Notes under the pieces: model-generated
What the model saw: only the letters and a program-made list of their open reading frames with translations
Databases searched by the model: none
What the model was told of the DNA's origin: nothing
In this document: one piece after another, positions 26,921 through 34,963 of the stretch
How the letters are laid out: every line of letters starts with the position of its first letter
Numbering within the stretch: the first letter of the stretch is position 1
Assembly (NCBI GenBank): GCA_016932035.1
Contig: JAFGDR010000024.1
Coordinates: forward strand, 1-37,545
Direction: 5' to 3'
Length of the DNA stretch: 37,545 bases
DNA from: Candidatus Cloacimonadota bacterium
Lineage (GTDB): Bacteria; Cloacimonadota; Cloacimonadia; JGIOTU-2
Made by a program: the position numbers and the translations under genes

Positions 26921-27586
26921 TTACTCGACCTTTAATTTCAGAAGATCAAGGATTGTCTTTTTATCAGGTGCTTTCATTATCTGACCTTTGAGATGATCCT
27001 CTCTGAACATTTGACTCAGGTATGAGAGTGCAAAAAGGTGTTGTTGCTCGGTTTTAAGAAGAAGGAGGAAGAAAAGGTTCACGGGTGTTCTGTCCAGAGA
27101 TCGAAAATCGACACCCTCTTTCGATATTCCAAGTAAGACTGCCGAAAAGTTAATCTTATCGCTATGAATACTCCTTGGATGAAGAAATGCAACACCATTC
27201 CCTATTCCTGTAGAGATCAAACGTTCTCTCTTGCTCAACATGTCAAAAAGCCAACTCTGCTTGGTACAAACGCTGTTATCTTTTGCAAACTGTGACATCG
27301 TTGCAAGTACCTCGAATCGGTGCTTTGCATTAAGATCTTCAAGAATAAAATCCGAGTTTATAAATGAGAAAAATCTACTCACCACATTCTCAAGAGCGAT
27401 CTTTTCTACATTTGGTTTATCCTGCGTATCTTTCCATGCTTCGATATCTTCTTTTATAAAACGCCACTGGTTCCCGACCTTAATACCTTTAAGCTCTTTT
27501 TGAGAAACAAGATTCACCAATGTTTCAGGTGACATGTTTAAAAATTCTGCTGCTTCACTCAGGGTTAATATTTCATCTTTTACCAT
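26921..27586 (-). CDS. Excisionase-type helix-turn-helix fused to PTS EIIA(Ntr) domain
   Basis: 221 residues. Residues 6-52 form an excisionase/MerR-like DNA-binding domain (LTLSEAAEFLNMSPETLVNLV, then GNQWRFIKEDIEAW). Residues about 67-215 form a PtsN-like EIIA domain, including TGIGNGVAFLHPR with the phosphorylatable His at 136, and then VDFRSLDRTPVNLFFLLL. No EI, HPr or sugar permease is nearby. The protein is likely a regulator whose DNA binding is controlled by phosphorylation or by a partner. It diverges from the lptE gene. It matches PtsN variants with a helix-turn-helix; targets cannot be deduced. Confidence 0.85.
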   Translation of the reverse strand: MVKDEILTLSEAAEFLNMSPETLVNLVSQKELKGIKVGNQWRFIKEDIEAWKDTQDKPNVEKIALENVVSRFFSFINSDFILEDLNAKHRFEVLATMSQFAKDNSVCTKQSWLFDMLSKRERLISTGIGNGVAFLHPRSIHSDKINFSAVLLGISKEGVDFRSLDRTPVNLFFLLLLKTEQQHLFALSYLSQMFREDHLKGQIMKAPDKKTILDLLKLKVE

Positions 27587-27745
27587 TGATGTGCCTCCGC
27601 TAAATAAGGTACAATTCGAACAATTGTAGTCAAACTTTTTGTAATATAAATAGTAAATTTATGATAATACATAAAAATCAGCATTTGATATAGATAAATT
27701 GACATAGAAAATCATACTCTCAATTTCTTATGCAAGAAGGTTTAA

Positions 27746-28267
27746 ATGATGAAAAAATATCTCTATCTTGGGCTTATTTTAGTATGCGTTTTCGGATGCG
27801 GACACTATTCCTTTTATACGCGATCAAATCCTCATATTAAATCAGTTATGATCACAGAATTTGATAATGAAACTGAACAGTACGAGCTGCAGGATCTTAT
27901 TACACAATATTTAACAGAAGCATTCATCGACGATAATCGACTCGAAGTTCTCGGTGCTGATGCCAACCTTGATATTCGTGGTGTTGTGCGGTCATATAGC
28001 ATGATCGTCAATGCATACGACATGCAGGAAAATCCTTCAGAATGGAAAGTTACTATTATTTTCCAGATCGAAGCAAAAGATATGGTTCAGGATAAGGTGA
28101 TCTGGAACAATAACAGCTTGAGTCTTTTTGCTCTTTATGGAACTGGCACTCAAACAGAGGAAAACGACGGGCAGGGCATCGAACTTTTTTCAGAGGAGGA
28201 AGCTCAGGAATCCATCATCTATGAACTGAGTGATGTCATACTATCAAACACGATCGAGCAATGGTAG
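27746..28267 (+). CDS. LptE-like LPS-assembly lipoprotein
   Basis: 173 residues. There is a type II signal peptide with lipobox Val-Phe-Gly-Cys, then GHYSFYTRSNPHIKSVMITEFDN, the pattern of LptE family proteins (often annotated LptE or DUF4292-like). It continues with LQDLITQYLTEAFIDDNRLEV and a C-terminal helix. In diderms LptE plugs the LptD barrel that inserts LPS in the outer membrane. AAGG lies upstream of the double ATG; the second ATG (27749) could equally be the start. It precedes the pseudouridine synthase gene by three bases and would be transcribed with it. lptD is not in this window. Confidence 0.75.
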   Translation: MMKKYLYLGLILVCVFGCGHYSFYTRSNPHIKSVMITEFDNETEQYELQDLITQYLTEAFIDDNRLEVLGADANLDIRGVVRSYSMIVNAYDMQENPSEWKVTIIFQIEAKDMVQDKVIWNNNSLSLFALYGTGTQTEENDGQGIELFSEEEAQESIIYELSDVILSNTIEQW

Positions 28268-28270
28268 GAA

Positions 28271-28990
28271 ATGAGGATCAATAAATTTCTTGCACAAGCA
28301 GGTCTGGGATCACGTCGTTCATGCGAACAACTCGTCCTTGATGGAAAAATCAAGATCAATGGTGCAATTTTTAAAGATCTCGCAACAGATATCGATGTCG
28401 AGAATGATGTTGTAAGTTATAAGAATAACGTACTGCATATTCACAAAAATAAATTTTATATTATGCTCAATAAACCGGCAGGATATCTTGTTACTGCTGA
28501 TGATCCTTATGAACGAGAAACCGTATTTGATCTACTCCCAAAATTCAAAGAACATATTTTCCCAATCGGGCGATTGGACAAAAATTCTGAGGGATTACTC
28601 CTTCTCTCTAATGACGGTGATTTTGCACAGAAAATAACACATCCCAGTAAAAAACTTTCGAAAACCTATCTTGTAAAAGTGCAGGGTAAAATTCCATTTT
28701 TTAAGATAAAGCTTCTCAGAAACGGTATCGAGCTTGATGACGGGAAAACACTGCCGGCAAAGATATTCCTCAAAAGTTATAATAAATCTCATGATACAAC
28801 AAAACTCCGTATGGTAATTTATGAAGGGAAAAATCAACAGATCAGGCGCATGATCAAGGCAATTGGTAGTTCAGTTATAGAACTGAAGCGTGTACAGGTC
28901 GGAGATATTACTCTTGGTAAACTTCCAAAAGGTGAATGGCGGTATCTCAAAGAAAAAGAAGTCCAAAGTATATACCACCCATCATCATAG
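28271..28990 (+). CDS. Pseudouridine synthase, RsuA/RluB/E/F family
   Basis: 239 residues. An N-terminal S4 RNA-binding domain (MRINKFLAQAGLGSRRSCEQ, then GKIKINGA) is followed by the synthase core with KPAGYLVT and the catalytic Asp in GRLDKNSEGLLLLSNDGD. The C-terminal RQIRRM-like motif appears as NQQIRRMIKAIG. It converts a specific uridine of ribosomal RNA to pseudouridine. Which of 16S or 23S rRNA is the target cannot be decided here; the length is that of RluB/RsuA. The start lies three bases after the lptE stop, with GGA before it. Confidence 0.92.
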   Translation: MRINKFLAQAGLGSRRSCEQLVLDGKIKINGAIFKDLATDIDVENDVVSYKNNVLHIHKNKFYIMLNKPAGYLVTADDPYERETVFDLLPKFKEHIFPIGRLDKNSEGLLLLSNDGDFAQKITHPSKKLSKTYLVKVQGKIPFFKIKLLRNGIELDDGKTLPAKIFLKSYNKSHDTTKLRMVIYEGKNQQIRRMIKAIGSSVIELKRVQVGDITLGKLPKGEWRYLKEKEVQSIYHPSS

Positions 28991-28991
28991 C

Positions 28992-29933
28992 ATGAACGAT
29001 CAGAAAAAAGCATATTCTTTTGCAGTTCTTGCAGTCATCCTCTGGTCAACAGTTGCTTCTGCATTTAAGATCAGTTTGCGGCATGTTGATTATCTTGAGC
29101 TGCTTTTGTTTGCTTCATTCTTTTCAACATTCATTATTTTTATTGTCCTGTTGATTAGAAAAGAACTCCATCTTATCAGAACATACAGTAAAAAAGATCT
29201 GCTGTTTGCAGCGTTACTAGGATTTCTCAATCCCTTTCTTTATTACATTGTCCTTTTCAAAGCATACTCGATACTTCCCGCACAGGAAGCGATTACATTA
29301 AATTACACCTGGCCATTGATGCTTGTTCTGCTCTCTATTCCATTGCTCAAACAGAAAATTAAATTTCTCAGCATTGTAGCAATAATCATAAGCTTTATCG
29401 GAGTGATCATCATAGCAACCAAAGGTGATATCGCAAGTCTTGAATTTTCGAATATTAGAGGAGATCTTCTTCCGCTTGGAAGCGCAGTTATCTGGGCACT
29501 TTTCTGGATATTTAACGTGAAGGATAAACATGCGATAGTCATTAAATTGTTCGTGAGTTTCTGTTTTGGACTTCTTTTCAGTGTTGTTCTTCTATTGGTG
29601 AGATCATTATTAGTTGGATTTTCATTCCCGAACTTGAAAGGAATTCTGGGATCAGCATATGTTGGATTCTTTGAAATGGGATTGACCTTCATCGTTTGGC
29701 TGAGTGCACTTAAATATGCAAAGACCACAGCGCAGGTAAGTAATTTCATTTATATTACACCCTTCCTTTCACTCTTTGTGGTAAGTATTGTTGTTGGAGA
29801 GAGGATACTGCTTTCAACGATCATTGGATTGATCTTTGTTATTGCAGGGATTATTTTGCAAAGATATACAAATCCTCTTAAGCGAGACCTTCGTAACGGT
29901 CAGAAAGGCGTTAAAAAAATCGAACGAATTTAA
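28992..29933 (+). CDS. EamA/DMT-family transporter
   Basis: 313 residues with about ten membrane helices and two repeated EamA halves. The first half opens AYSFAVLAVILWSTVASAFK and includes EAITLNYTWPLMLVLL; the second opens GDLLPLGSAVIWALFWIFNV and ends in FIYITPFLSLFVVSIVVGERI. It is an inner-membrane drug/metabolite exporter of unknown substrate. I start at 28992, one base after the pseudouridine synthase stop. The open frame extends 34 codons further upstream inside that gene, but those residues are hydrophilic and unlike the family. No clear ribosome-binding site is present, which suggests translational coupling. Confidence 0.88.
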   Translation: MNDQKKAYSFAVLAVILWSTVASAFKISLRHVDYLELLLFASFFSTFIIFIVLLIRKELHLIRTYSKKDLLFAALLGFLNPFLYYIVLFKAYSILPAQEAITLNYTWPLMLVLLSIPLLKQKIKFLSIVAIIISFIGVIIIATKGDIASLEFSNIRGDLLPLGSAVIWALFWIFNVKDKHAIVIKLFVSFCFGLLFSVVLLLVRSLLVGFSFPNLKGILGSAYVGFFEMGLTFIVWLSALKYAKTTAQVSNFIYITPFLSLFVVSIVVGERILLSTIIGLIFVIAGIILQRYTNPLKRDLRNGQKGVKKIERI

Positions 29934-29948
29934 TAAATTAATAATTTT

Positions 29949-29976
29949 TTGACATTGTTTTGATTACTTTTATATT
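29949..29976 (+). promoter_or_regulatory. Promoter of the oxygen-defence operon
   Basis: TTGACA (29949-29954), a 16-base spacer, then TATATT (29971-29976). The predicted start is about 10 bases before the PerR ATG, so the leader is very short. A small inverted repeat, TTAAT-AA-ATTAA (29930-29941), lies just upstream of the -35 and could be a PerR site, but it does not match the known box well. Confidence 0.6.
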
Positions 29977-29993
29977 TTCATTTAAAATTTGTA

Positions 29994-30425
29994 ATGAGTT
30001 CAAATATGGATGAGATAATAAAATTACTAGAAAAGGAACAAGTTAAGCCAACCTTCGAACGGTTGAGCATACTTCAGTATCTTGAAAAAAAACATAATCA
30101 TCCTACTGCAGCAATGATCTATGATGATCTCGTTAAAAAAATACCGACCATCTCAAAAACAACAGTATATAATTCGCTGAACCTCTTCATTGAAAAGGGT
30201 ATTGTTACACCCCTATACATCACTGGCTCGGAAGTTCGCTTTGATCTGAACACCTCGCAGCACCATCATTTTCTCTGTGAAAAATGTGGGAGAATTTACG
30301 ATATAACTATTGACTGTCCTTTCTTATCAAGAACAGAAATTCAAGGACATCAAATTAAACAGAAACATGGTTATTTTCGTGGAATCTGTAAACACTGCCT
30401 TGAGAAAGAGAAGAATTCACAATGA
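29994..30425 (+). CDS. perR: PerR-type peroxide-sensing repressor (Fur family)
   Basis: 143 residues. It has the Fur winged helix (RLSILQYLEKKHNHPTAAMI, then SKTTVYNSLNLF). The five regulatory-metal residues of B. subtilis PerR (H37, D85, H91, H93, D104) all occur here with a one-residue shift: H36, D84, H90, H92, D103. The structural zinc cysteines are C95, C98, C132 and C135. The Asp at 84 argues for PerR rather than Fur. It would repress the operon until peroxide oxidises an iron-bound His. It heads an 11-gene operon, and its stop overlaps the next start by four bases (ATGA). The gene lacks a clear ribosome-binding site, fitting the short leader. Confidence 0.85.
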   Translation: MSSNMDEIIKLLEKEQVKPTFERLSILQYLEKKHNHPTAAMIYDDLVKKIPTISKTTVYNSLNLFIEKGIVTPLYITGSEVRFDLNTSQHHHFLCEKCGRIYDITIDCPFLSRTEIQGHQIKQKHGYFRGICKHCLEKEKNSQ

Positions 30426-31681
30426 ACATCTTAATAGGTGTTTTAAAAGAAATCTGGTTCCTCCTTTCCGAGATGGCACCTTATCTGCTATTCGGTTTTT
30501 TTATTGCAGGTATGCTGAATGTTGTAATTCCGAAAAATAAACTCTATACACATCTCTCTGGACGGTCATTTCTTGCAACACTGAAAGCATCTATTTTCGG
30601 AGTTCCCCTCCCTCTTTGCTCGTGCGGTGTAATCCCTGTTGCTGCATATATCAGAAAAGAAGGTGCTGGAAAGGGTGCTACAGTCTCGTTCCTGTCATCA
30701 ACTCCGACAACCGGGGTGGATTCAATTCTTGCAACCTATTCACTTCTGGGACCTGTATTTGCAATTATCAGACCAGTTGCTGCATTTTTTGCAGGAATCT
30801 TCAGCGGAACAGTCACGAATCTTCTTGATAAAGACAGAGATCCAAAGATGATTAATGAAGGATTCTCATGCAACATATGTAGTGATACTAAACCACATAG
30901 TCATCGTTTATGGGAGAAAATTGCTTCAGCATTCAGATATGGATTTTTTGATCTTGTCGAAGATGTTAGCAAATGGATCATAATCGGTATCCTGATCGGA
31001 AGTCTTATCTCATTTGTTATACCAAATGCTTTTGTTGAACGCTACCTCAGTAATCCTCTTCTCGCGTATCCGATCATGCTTCTGATCTCAATCCCGATGT
31101 ACATCTGCGCGACCGGCTCGATCCCGATTGCTGCATCTCTGATTCTCAAGGGAATGACTCCCGGAGCTGGTTTGGTATTTCTGATCGCAGGACCTGCAAC
31201 AAATGCTGCAACAATAAGTTTTGTTGGCGGGAAACTTGGGAAAAAGTCACTTTTTTCATTCTTGCTTTCAATTATTGTAACCGGATTACTTTTCGGCCTT
31301 ATTCTCGACCATATCTGGTTTCTTTCCAGCAATAATATTTCACTTTTCAGCGGTGGTATGAAAATGCTCCCCAAATGGCTTAAAACTGTATCCGCTCTGA
31401 TATTAATCATATTAATTTTGAAAGCAGTTTTGATAAAAATCATTTCTAATAAGAAAATCTCTATCAAAGAAGAAAACATGAAAAATATATATAAAGTACC
31501 GGACATGAATTGTAAACATTGTGTCATTTCCATCAAAAATTCAGTATCTAAAATTGATGGTGTAAAAAATGTTGACATCTCTCTCTCTGATAAGCTCGTT
31601 CATATCAATGGTGAATATAATGAAAATGAAGTCATTGAGGCTATTAAAAATGCTGGTTATTCAATCGAAGAAAATAAATAA
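30422..31681 (+). CDS. Permease (SO_0444/DUF318-type) with C-terminal heavy-metal-associated domain
   Basis: 419 residues. An N-terminal membrane permease of the PF03773 type (SO_0444-like Cu/Zn efflux group) shows PLPLCSCGVIPVAAYIRKEGA, then FLSSTPTTGVDS, and in the second half PMYICATGSIPIAASLI and GPATNAATISFV. Residues about 350-419 form a HMA domain with the metal-binding MNCKHC motif. So it likely moves a soft metal ion (Cu, Zn or similar) out of the cytoplasm. It is the second gene of the PerR operon, which suggests metal overload is handled together with oxidative stress. Confidence 0.88.
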   Translation: MNILIGVLKEIWFLLSEMAPYLLFGFFIAGMLNVVIPKNKLYTHLSGRSFLATLKASIFGVPLPLCSCGVIPVAAYIRKEGAGKGATVSFLSSTPTTGVDSILATYSLLGPVFAIIRPVAAFFAGIFSGTVTNLLDKDRDPKMINEGFSCNICSDTKPHSHRLWEKIASAFRYGFFDLVEDVSKWIIIGILIGSLISFVIPNAFVERYLSNPLLAYPIMLLISIPMYICATGSIPIAASLILKGMTPGAGLVFLIAGPATNAATISFVGGKLGKKSLFSFLLSIIVTGLLFGLILDHIWFLSSNNISLFSGGMKMLPKWLKTVSALILIILILKAVLIKIISNKKISIKEENMKNIYKVPDMNCKHCVISIKNSVSKIDGVKNVDISLSDKLVHINGEYNENEVIEAIKNAGYSIEENK

Positions 31682-31696
31682 CAGGAGGATAACACA

Positions 31697-31855
31697 ATGA
31701 AAAAATACCAATGCAGCGTATGTGGTTATATTTATGACCCGAAAGTTGGCGATCCCGATTCAGGCATCGAACCCGGAACTCCCTTTGAAGACATTCCGGA
31801 TGATTGGGTCTGCCCTGTTTGTGGTGTTGATAAAGACATGTTTGTAGAAATTTAG
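31697..31855 (+). CDS. Rubredoxin
   Basis: 52 residues. The canonical fold is seen: [14 protein letters not shown], then [17 protein letters not shown], with the four iron-binding cysteines in two CxxC pairs. AGGAGG lies upstream of the ATG (31683-31688). Rubredoxin carries single electrons from NAD(P)H-rubredoxin reductase to flavodiiron protein, superoxide reductase and rubrerythrin, all encoded in this operon. The gene directly precedes the flavodiiron gene, seven bases apart. Confidence 0.96.
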   Translation: MKKYQCSVCGYIYDPKVGDPDSGIEPGTPFEDIPDDWVCPVCGVDKDMFVEI

Positions 31856-31862
31856 GTGAATA

Positions 31863-33041
31863 ATGGGTTTCCAGAAAATCAAAGAAGAAGTATTTTATGT
31901 AGGTGTTCAGGATTGGGATAGGCGCACCTTCGATGAGCTTATCCCTCTTCCTGGAGGTACAAGCTATAACGCTTACGTAATACGTGGCAGCGAGAAAACA
32001 GCACTCATCGATGCGGTTGATCCACCCAAGATCGAGATGCTCCTTTCAAACCTACGACAACTCGGCATATCAAAGCTGGACTATATTATATCAAATCATG
32101 CAGAACAGGATCATTCCGGAGGTATTCCTTACCTTCTTGAAATGTATCATGATGCAGTCGTTGTTACCAATTCAAAATGCAAAACATTCTTACAGGATCT
32201 TCTCCACATTCCAGATGAAAAATTTCTAGAAATTAATCATGAAGATACACTTTCTCTTGGTGATAGAACTCTGAAATTTCTGCTGGCGGCTTGGGTGCAC
32301 TGGCCAGAAACAATGTTCACTTATCTTGAGGAGAATGCGATTCTCTTTTCGGGTGATCTATTTGGTTCACACCTGGCTTCAAGTGAGCTTTTTGTTCGGG
32401 ATGAAGCAAAGGTCTATTTTGCTGCAAAGCGCTATTTCGCAGAGATAATGATGCCCTTCAGAACGAATATTCAGAAACATATGCAGAAGCTCAAAGATCT
32501 CGACATCAAGATAATTGCACCAACACATGGGCAGGTCTATGATAATCCCGAATTCATCCTCGAGCAATACGAAGAGTGGACGTCTAATCATGTTGATAAC
32601 AAGGTGCTGATACCTTATATCTCGATGCATGGAAGTGTTGAGAGAATGGTGAATTATCTTGTTGAAAAATTGACAGATCACGGGATCACTGTCATCCCAT
32701 TCAATATTTCTGTTACCGATATTGGAGAATTCGCAATGGAGCTTGTCGATGCCGCAACAGTAGTAGTCGCCTCATCCACCGTTCATGTCGGTCCTCACCC
32801 CAAAATGGTGTATGCAACATATCTGACCAACATGCTTAGACCGAAAGCAAAATTCGCCTCAATCATCGGCTCATTTGGATGGGGTTCACGAATGGTTGAT
32901 AATATAAAGAACATCTTAACGAATTTCAAAGGTGAACTTCTTGAACCCGTCATAAGTAAAGGATTTCCCGATGAAGAAGTCTTTCAAGAACTTGATAAAC
33001 TTGCCGATGCAATAGCACAAAAACATAAAGAAATACATTAA
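31863..33041 (+). CDS. Flavodiiron protein (FprA-type O2/NO reductase)
   Basis: 392 residues, a two-domain flavodiiron protein. The metallo-beta-lactamase-like domain has all the diiron ligands (H79, E81, D83, H84 in HAEQDHSGG, then H146, D165 and H222 in THGQVYD). The C-terminal flavodoxin-like domain (about 250-390) binds FMN (YISMHGSVERM, then VGPHPKM and IGSFGWGSRM). It reduces O2 to water or NO to N2O with electrons from rubredoxin, encoded just before it. No separate rubredoxin domain is fused. Cytoplasmic. Confidence 0.95.
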   Translation: MGFQKIKEEVFYVGVQDWDRRTFDELIPLPGGTSYNAYVIRGSEKTALIDAVDPPKIEMLLSNLRQLGISKLDYIISNHAEQDHSGGIPYLLEMYHDAVVVTNSKCKTFLQDLLHIPDEKFLEINHEDTLSLGDRTLKFLLAAWVHWPETMFTYLEENAILFSGDLFGSHLASSELFVRDEAKVYFAAKRYFAEIMMPFRTNIQKHMQKLKDLDIKIIAPTHGQVYDNPEFILEQYEEWTSNHVDNKVLIPYISMHGSVERMVNYLVEKLTDHGITVIPFNISVTDIGEFAMELVDAATVVVASSTVHVGPHPKMVYATYLTNMLRPKAKFASIIGSFGWGSRMVDNIKNILTNFKGELLEPVISKGFPDEEVFQELDKLADAIAQKHKEIH

Positions 33042-33055
33042 TCGCGGAGGAACAA

Positions 33056-33532
33056 ATGAATATATTCGACGTTACCGAAATTTATCAATTCGCTGTTCAA
33101 ATCGAAGAAAATGGAGAAAAATTCTACCGAGCAATGGTAGAGAAATTTGATGACCCAAAAGTGAAAGAACTCTTTGACTTTCTCGCAATCGAGGAAGTCC
33201 GACATGAAAAAGTATTCAAAGAGATGCTCGCTAAGATCGAGGACTACAATCCCCAGGAGAGTTATCCAGGCGAGTATTTCGACTATCTTCATGCGTATGC
33301 AGACAATCTTGTTTTCACGATCGATAAGATCGATGAGGGCATTGAGAGTGTTAACACCGTTGATGAAGCACTTCAGTTCGCCATTGGCAAAGAACTGGAT
33401 ACCATTCTCTACTATCATGAGATGAGAAATGTTGTGCCGAAACATCAGCAAAAATTAGTTGATGACATCATAGACGAAGAGCGCAAGCATGTTGTGCAAC
33501 TTACCGAAATGAAGCGTCAACTCGGAAAATAA
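33056..33532 (+). CDS. Ferritin-like diiron protein (rubrerythrin-type without rubredoxin domain), copy 1
   Basis: 158 residues, a single four-helix ferritin-like domain. The first half has EENGEKFYRAMVEKF and a helix with EEVRHEKVF (ExxH). The second has a matching pair with ELDTILYYHEMRN and DEERKHVVQL (ExxxH-like). Unlike rubrerythrin it has no CxxC rubredoxin tail. Close to the erythrin-like peroxidases of anaerobes. AGGA lies before the ATG. It may reduce peroxide using electrons from the operon's rubredoxin or bind iron. Confidence 0.85.
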   Translation: MNIFDVTEIYQFAVQIEENGEKFYRAMVEKFDDPKVKELFDFLAIEEVRHEKVFKEMLAKIEDYNPQESYPGEYFDYLHAYADNLVFTIDKIDEGIESVNTVDEALQFAIGKELDTILYYHEMRNVVPKHQQKLVDDIIDEERKHVVQLTEMKRQLGK

Positions 33533-33537
33533 AAATC

Positions 33538-34032
33538 ATGGATATCGAAAGCTATTCAAAAAAAGACCTTTTCCTCACTGCATTGAAAAGTGAAATGGAC
33601 AGTAAAAATGTCTATAACTCCCTTGCACAATCAGTGAAGAATTTCATGCTCAAAGATAAACTCGAGTTCCTCGCTGTCGAGGAGCAGAAGCATTATGACT
33701 TTTTCAAGATACTCTGGGAGGAAGCATTCCCAGATGAGGATATTGCTCTTCCGAACGAGAATCCAGTTCCGCTTCCAGAGATCGAATTCGATCCTGAGGA
33801 CATCCGGTTCAGCGATGTTTTCCAGCAGGCAATGGATGCAGAAAAAGCAGCTCATTATTTCTATCTGTCGCTGGCAAATCGCTTCAAGATGGATGAAGAA
33901 CTCTCCCGACGACTTAAGTATATTGCTTCGATGGAGATGGGACACTATCGTCTTCTTGAAATCGAAAAACAGCAGGCTGAAGAATTCGAGATGTATGATG
34001 AAGAATTCGAAATGATGCATGTAGGTCCGTAA
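33538..34032 (+). CDS. Ferritin-like diiron protein, copy 2 (diverged)
   Basis: 164 residues. It starts six bases after the previous gene. It keeps EEQKHYDFF in the first half and EKAAHYFYLSLA and MEMGHYRLLEIE in the second, so a second diiron-type site is recognisable but less canonical than in copy 1. A long acidic/Pro linker (residues 62-87) separates the halves. The C-terminus is acidic with a Met-Met-His tail. It has no rubredoxin domain. It may be a paralogue of copy 1 with a different partner. Confidence 0.8.
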   Translation: MDIESYSKKDLFLTALKSEMDSKNVYNSLAQSVKNFMLKDKLEFLAVEEQKHYDFFKILWEEAFPDEDIALPNENPVPLPEIEFDPEDIRFSDVFQQAMDAEKAAHYFYLSLANRFKMDEELSRRLKYIASMEMGHYRLLEIEKQQAEEFEMYDEEFEMMHVGP

Positions 34033-34053
34033 ATAACAAATAAGGAGTAAAAA

Positions 34054-34434
34054 ATGACTAAACTCATGGAAATATACAAATGTGAAAAATGTGGAAACAT
34101 TGTTGAAATGGTTCATGGTGGACCCGGTGAGCTTGTGTGCTGCGGTGTTCCTATGAAGAAAATGACCGAAAATACCGTGGATGCAGCAACAGAAAAACAC
34201 GTTCCTGTTGTCGAGGAAATTGAAGAAGGTATCCGTGTCAAAGTCGGTTCTGTTCCTCATCCTATGACAGATCAGCATTACATCGAATGGATCGAAGTGA
34301 AGAACGGTCCCTGGGTAAACAGGAAGCATCTTACCCCAGAAGATAAGCCAGAAGCGGAATTCTATGTAAAAATGCAGGATGGACTCGAAGTCCGCGAATA
34401 CTGCAATATCCATGGATTGTGGAAAAAAGAATAA
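34054..34434 (+). CDS. Desulfoferrodoxin (class I superoxide reductase)
   Basis: 126 residues. The N-terminal desulforedoxin centre has C10, C13, C29 and C30. The catalytic centre has E47 and H49 (EKHVPV), H69, H75, C117 and H120 (YCNIHGLW). These positions match the canonical two-iron class almost residue by residue. It reduces superoxide to peroxide without forming O2, taking electrons from rubredoxin. AAGGAG lies before the ATG. The peroxide made would be removed by rubrerythrin and perhaps the ferritin-like proteins of this operon. Confidence 0.97.
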   Translation: MTKLMEIYKCEKCGNIVEMVHGGPGELVCCGVPMKKMTENTVDAATEKHVPVVEEIEEGIRVKVGSVPHPMTDQHYIEWIEVKNGPWVNRKHLTPEDKPEAEFYVKMQDGLEVREYCNIHGLWKKE

Positions 34435-34444
34435 GAGGTAACTT

Positions 34445-34960
34445 ATGATAAGCAAAAAAATGACGGATGCACTAAATCTTCAGATCAATAAAGAACTCTA
34501 TTCCGCATACCTTTACCTTGCCATGTCCGCTCATGCAGAGGATATCGGTTTGAAGGGATTTGCAAACTGGTTCTTTATACAGATTCAGGAAGAGATGAGT
34601 CATGCTCAAAAGATCTATAACTATGTCTTTGAACAGAATCAAAAAGTGGTTCTCGATGAAATCAAGAAGCCACCTGCTGATTTCAAGTCACCAATGGATA
34701 TGTTCCAGAAAACTCTGGAACACGAACAGTTTGTAACTAAAAGTATCAATGAGCTTGTTTATCTTGCAAAGCAAGAAAAAGATTATGCAACCGAGATCTT
34801 CCTGCAGTGGTTTGTCACAGAACAGATCGAAGAAGAAGGTAATGATAACGAGATCATTGATAAGTTGAGATATATCGGTGATAATGGCAACGGGCTTCTG
34901 ATGCTGGACAAAGAGCTTGGAGCGCGAACCTTTGTCGCTCCTGCAGCTCCATCTGAGTAA
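34445..34960 (+). CDS. ftnA: Ferritin
   Basis: 171 residues. It has the ferroxidase helix pattern of bacterial non-haem ferritin: INKELYSAYLYLAMSAHAED, then FANWFFIQIQEEMSHAQKIY, and the late helix with WFVTEQIEEEGNDNEIID. It oxidises and stores iron as a 24-mer cage, preventing Fenton chemistry. AGAGGT lies upstream of the ATG. The gap to the next gene is three bases. Its place in a PerR operon means iron storage rises with peroxide stress. Confidence 0.95.
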   Translation: MISKKMTDALNLQINKELYSAYLYLAMSAHAEDIGLKGFANWFFIQIQEEMSHAQKIYNYVFEQNQKVVLDEIKKPPADFKSPMDMFQKTLEHEQFVTKSINELVYLAKQEKDYATEIFLQWFVTEQIEEEGNDNEIIDKLRYIGDNGNGLLMLDKELGARTFVAPAAPSE

Positions 34961-34963
34961 GTT

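Noticed and set aside
28890-28991. Upstream extension of the EamA transporter
   Set aside because: It lies inside the pseudouridine synthase gene, is hydrophilic and basic, and the ATG at 28992 fits the family.
33631-34455. 274-codon minus-strand open frame opposite the ferritin-like and superoxide reductase genes
   Set aside because: It is rich in Phe, His and Cys, has no family resemblance and is exactly antisense to well-identified genes.
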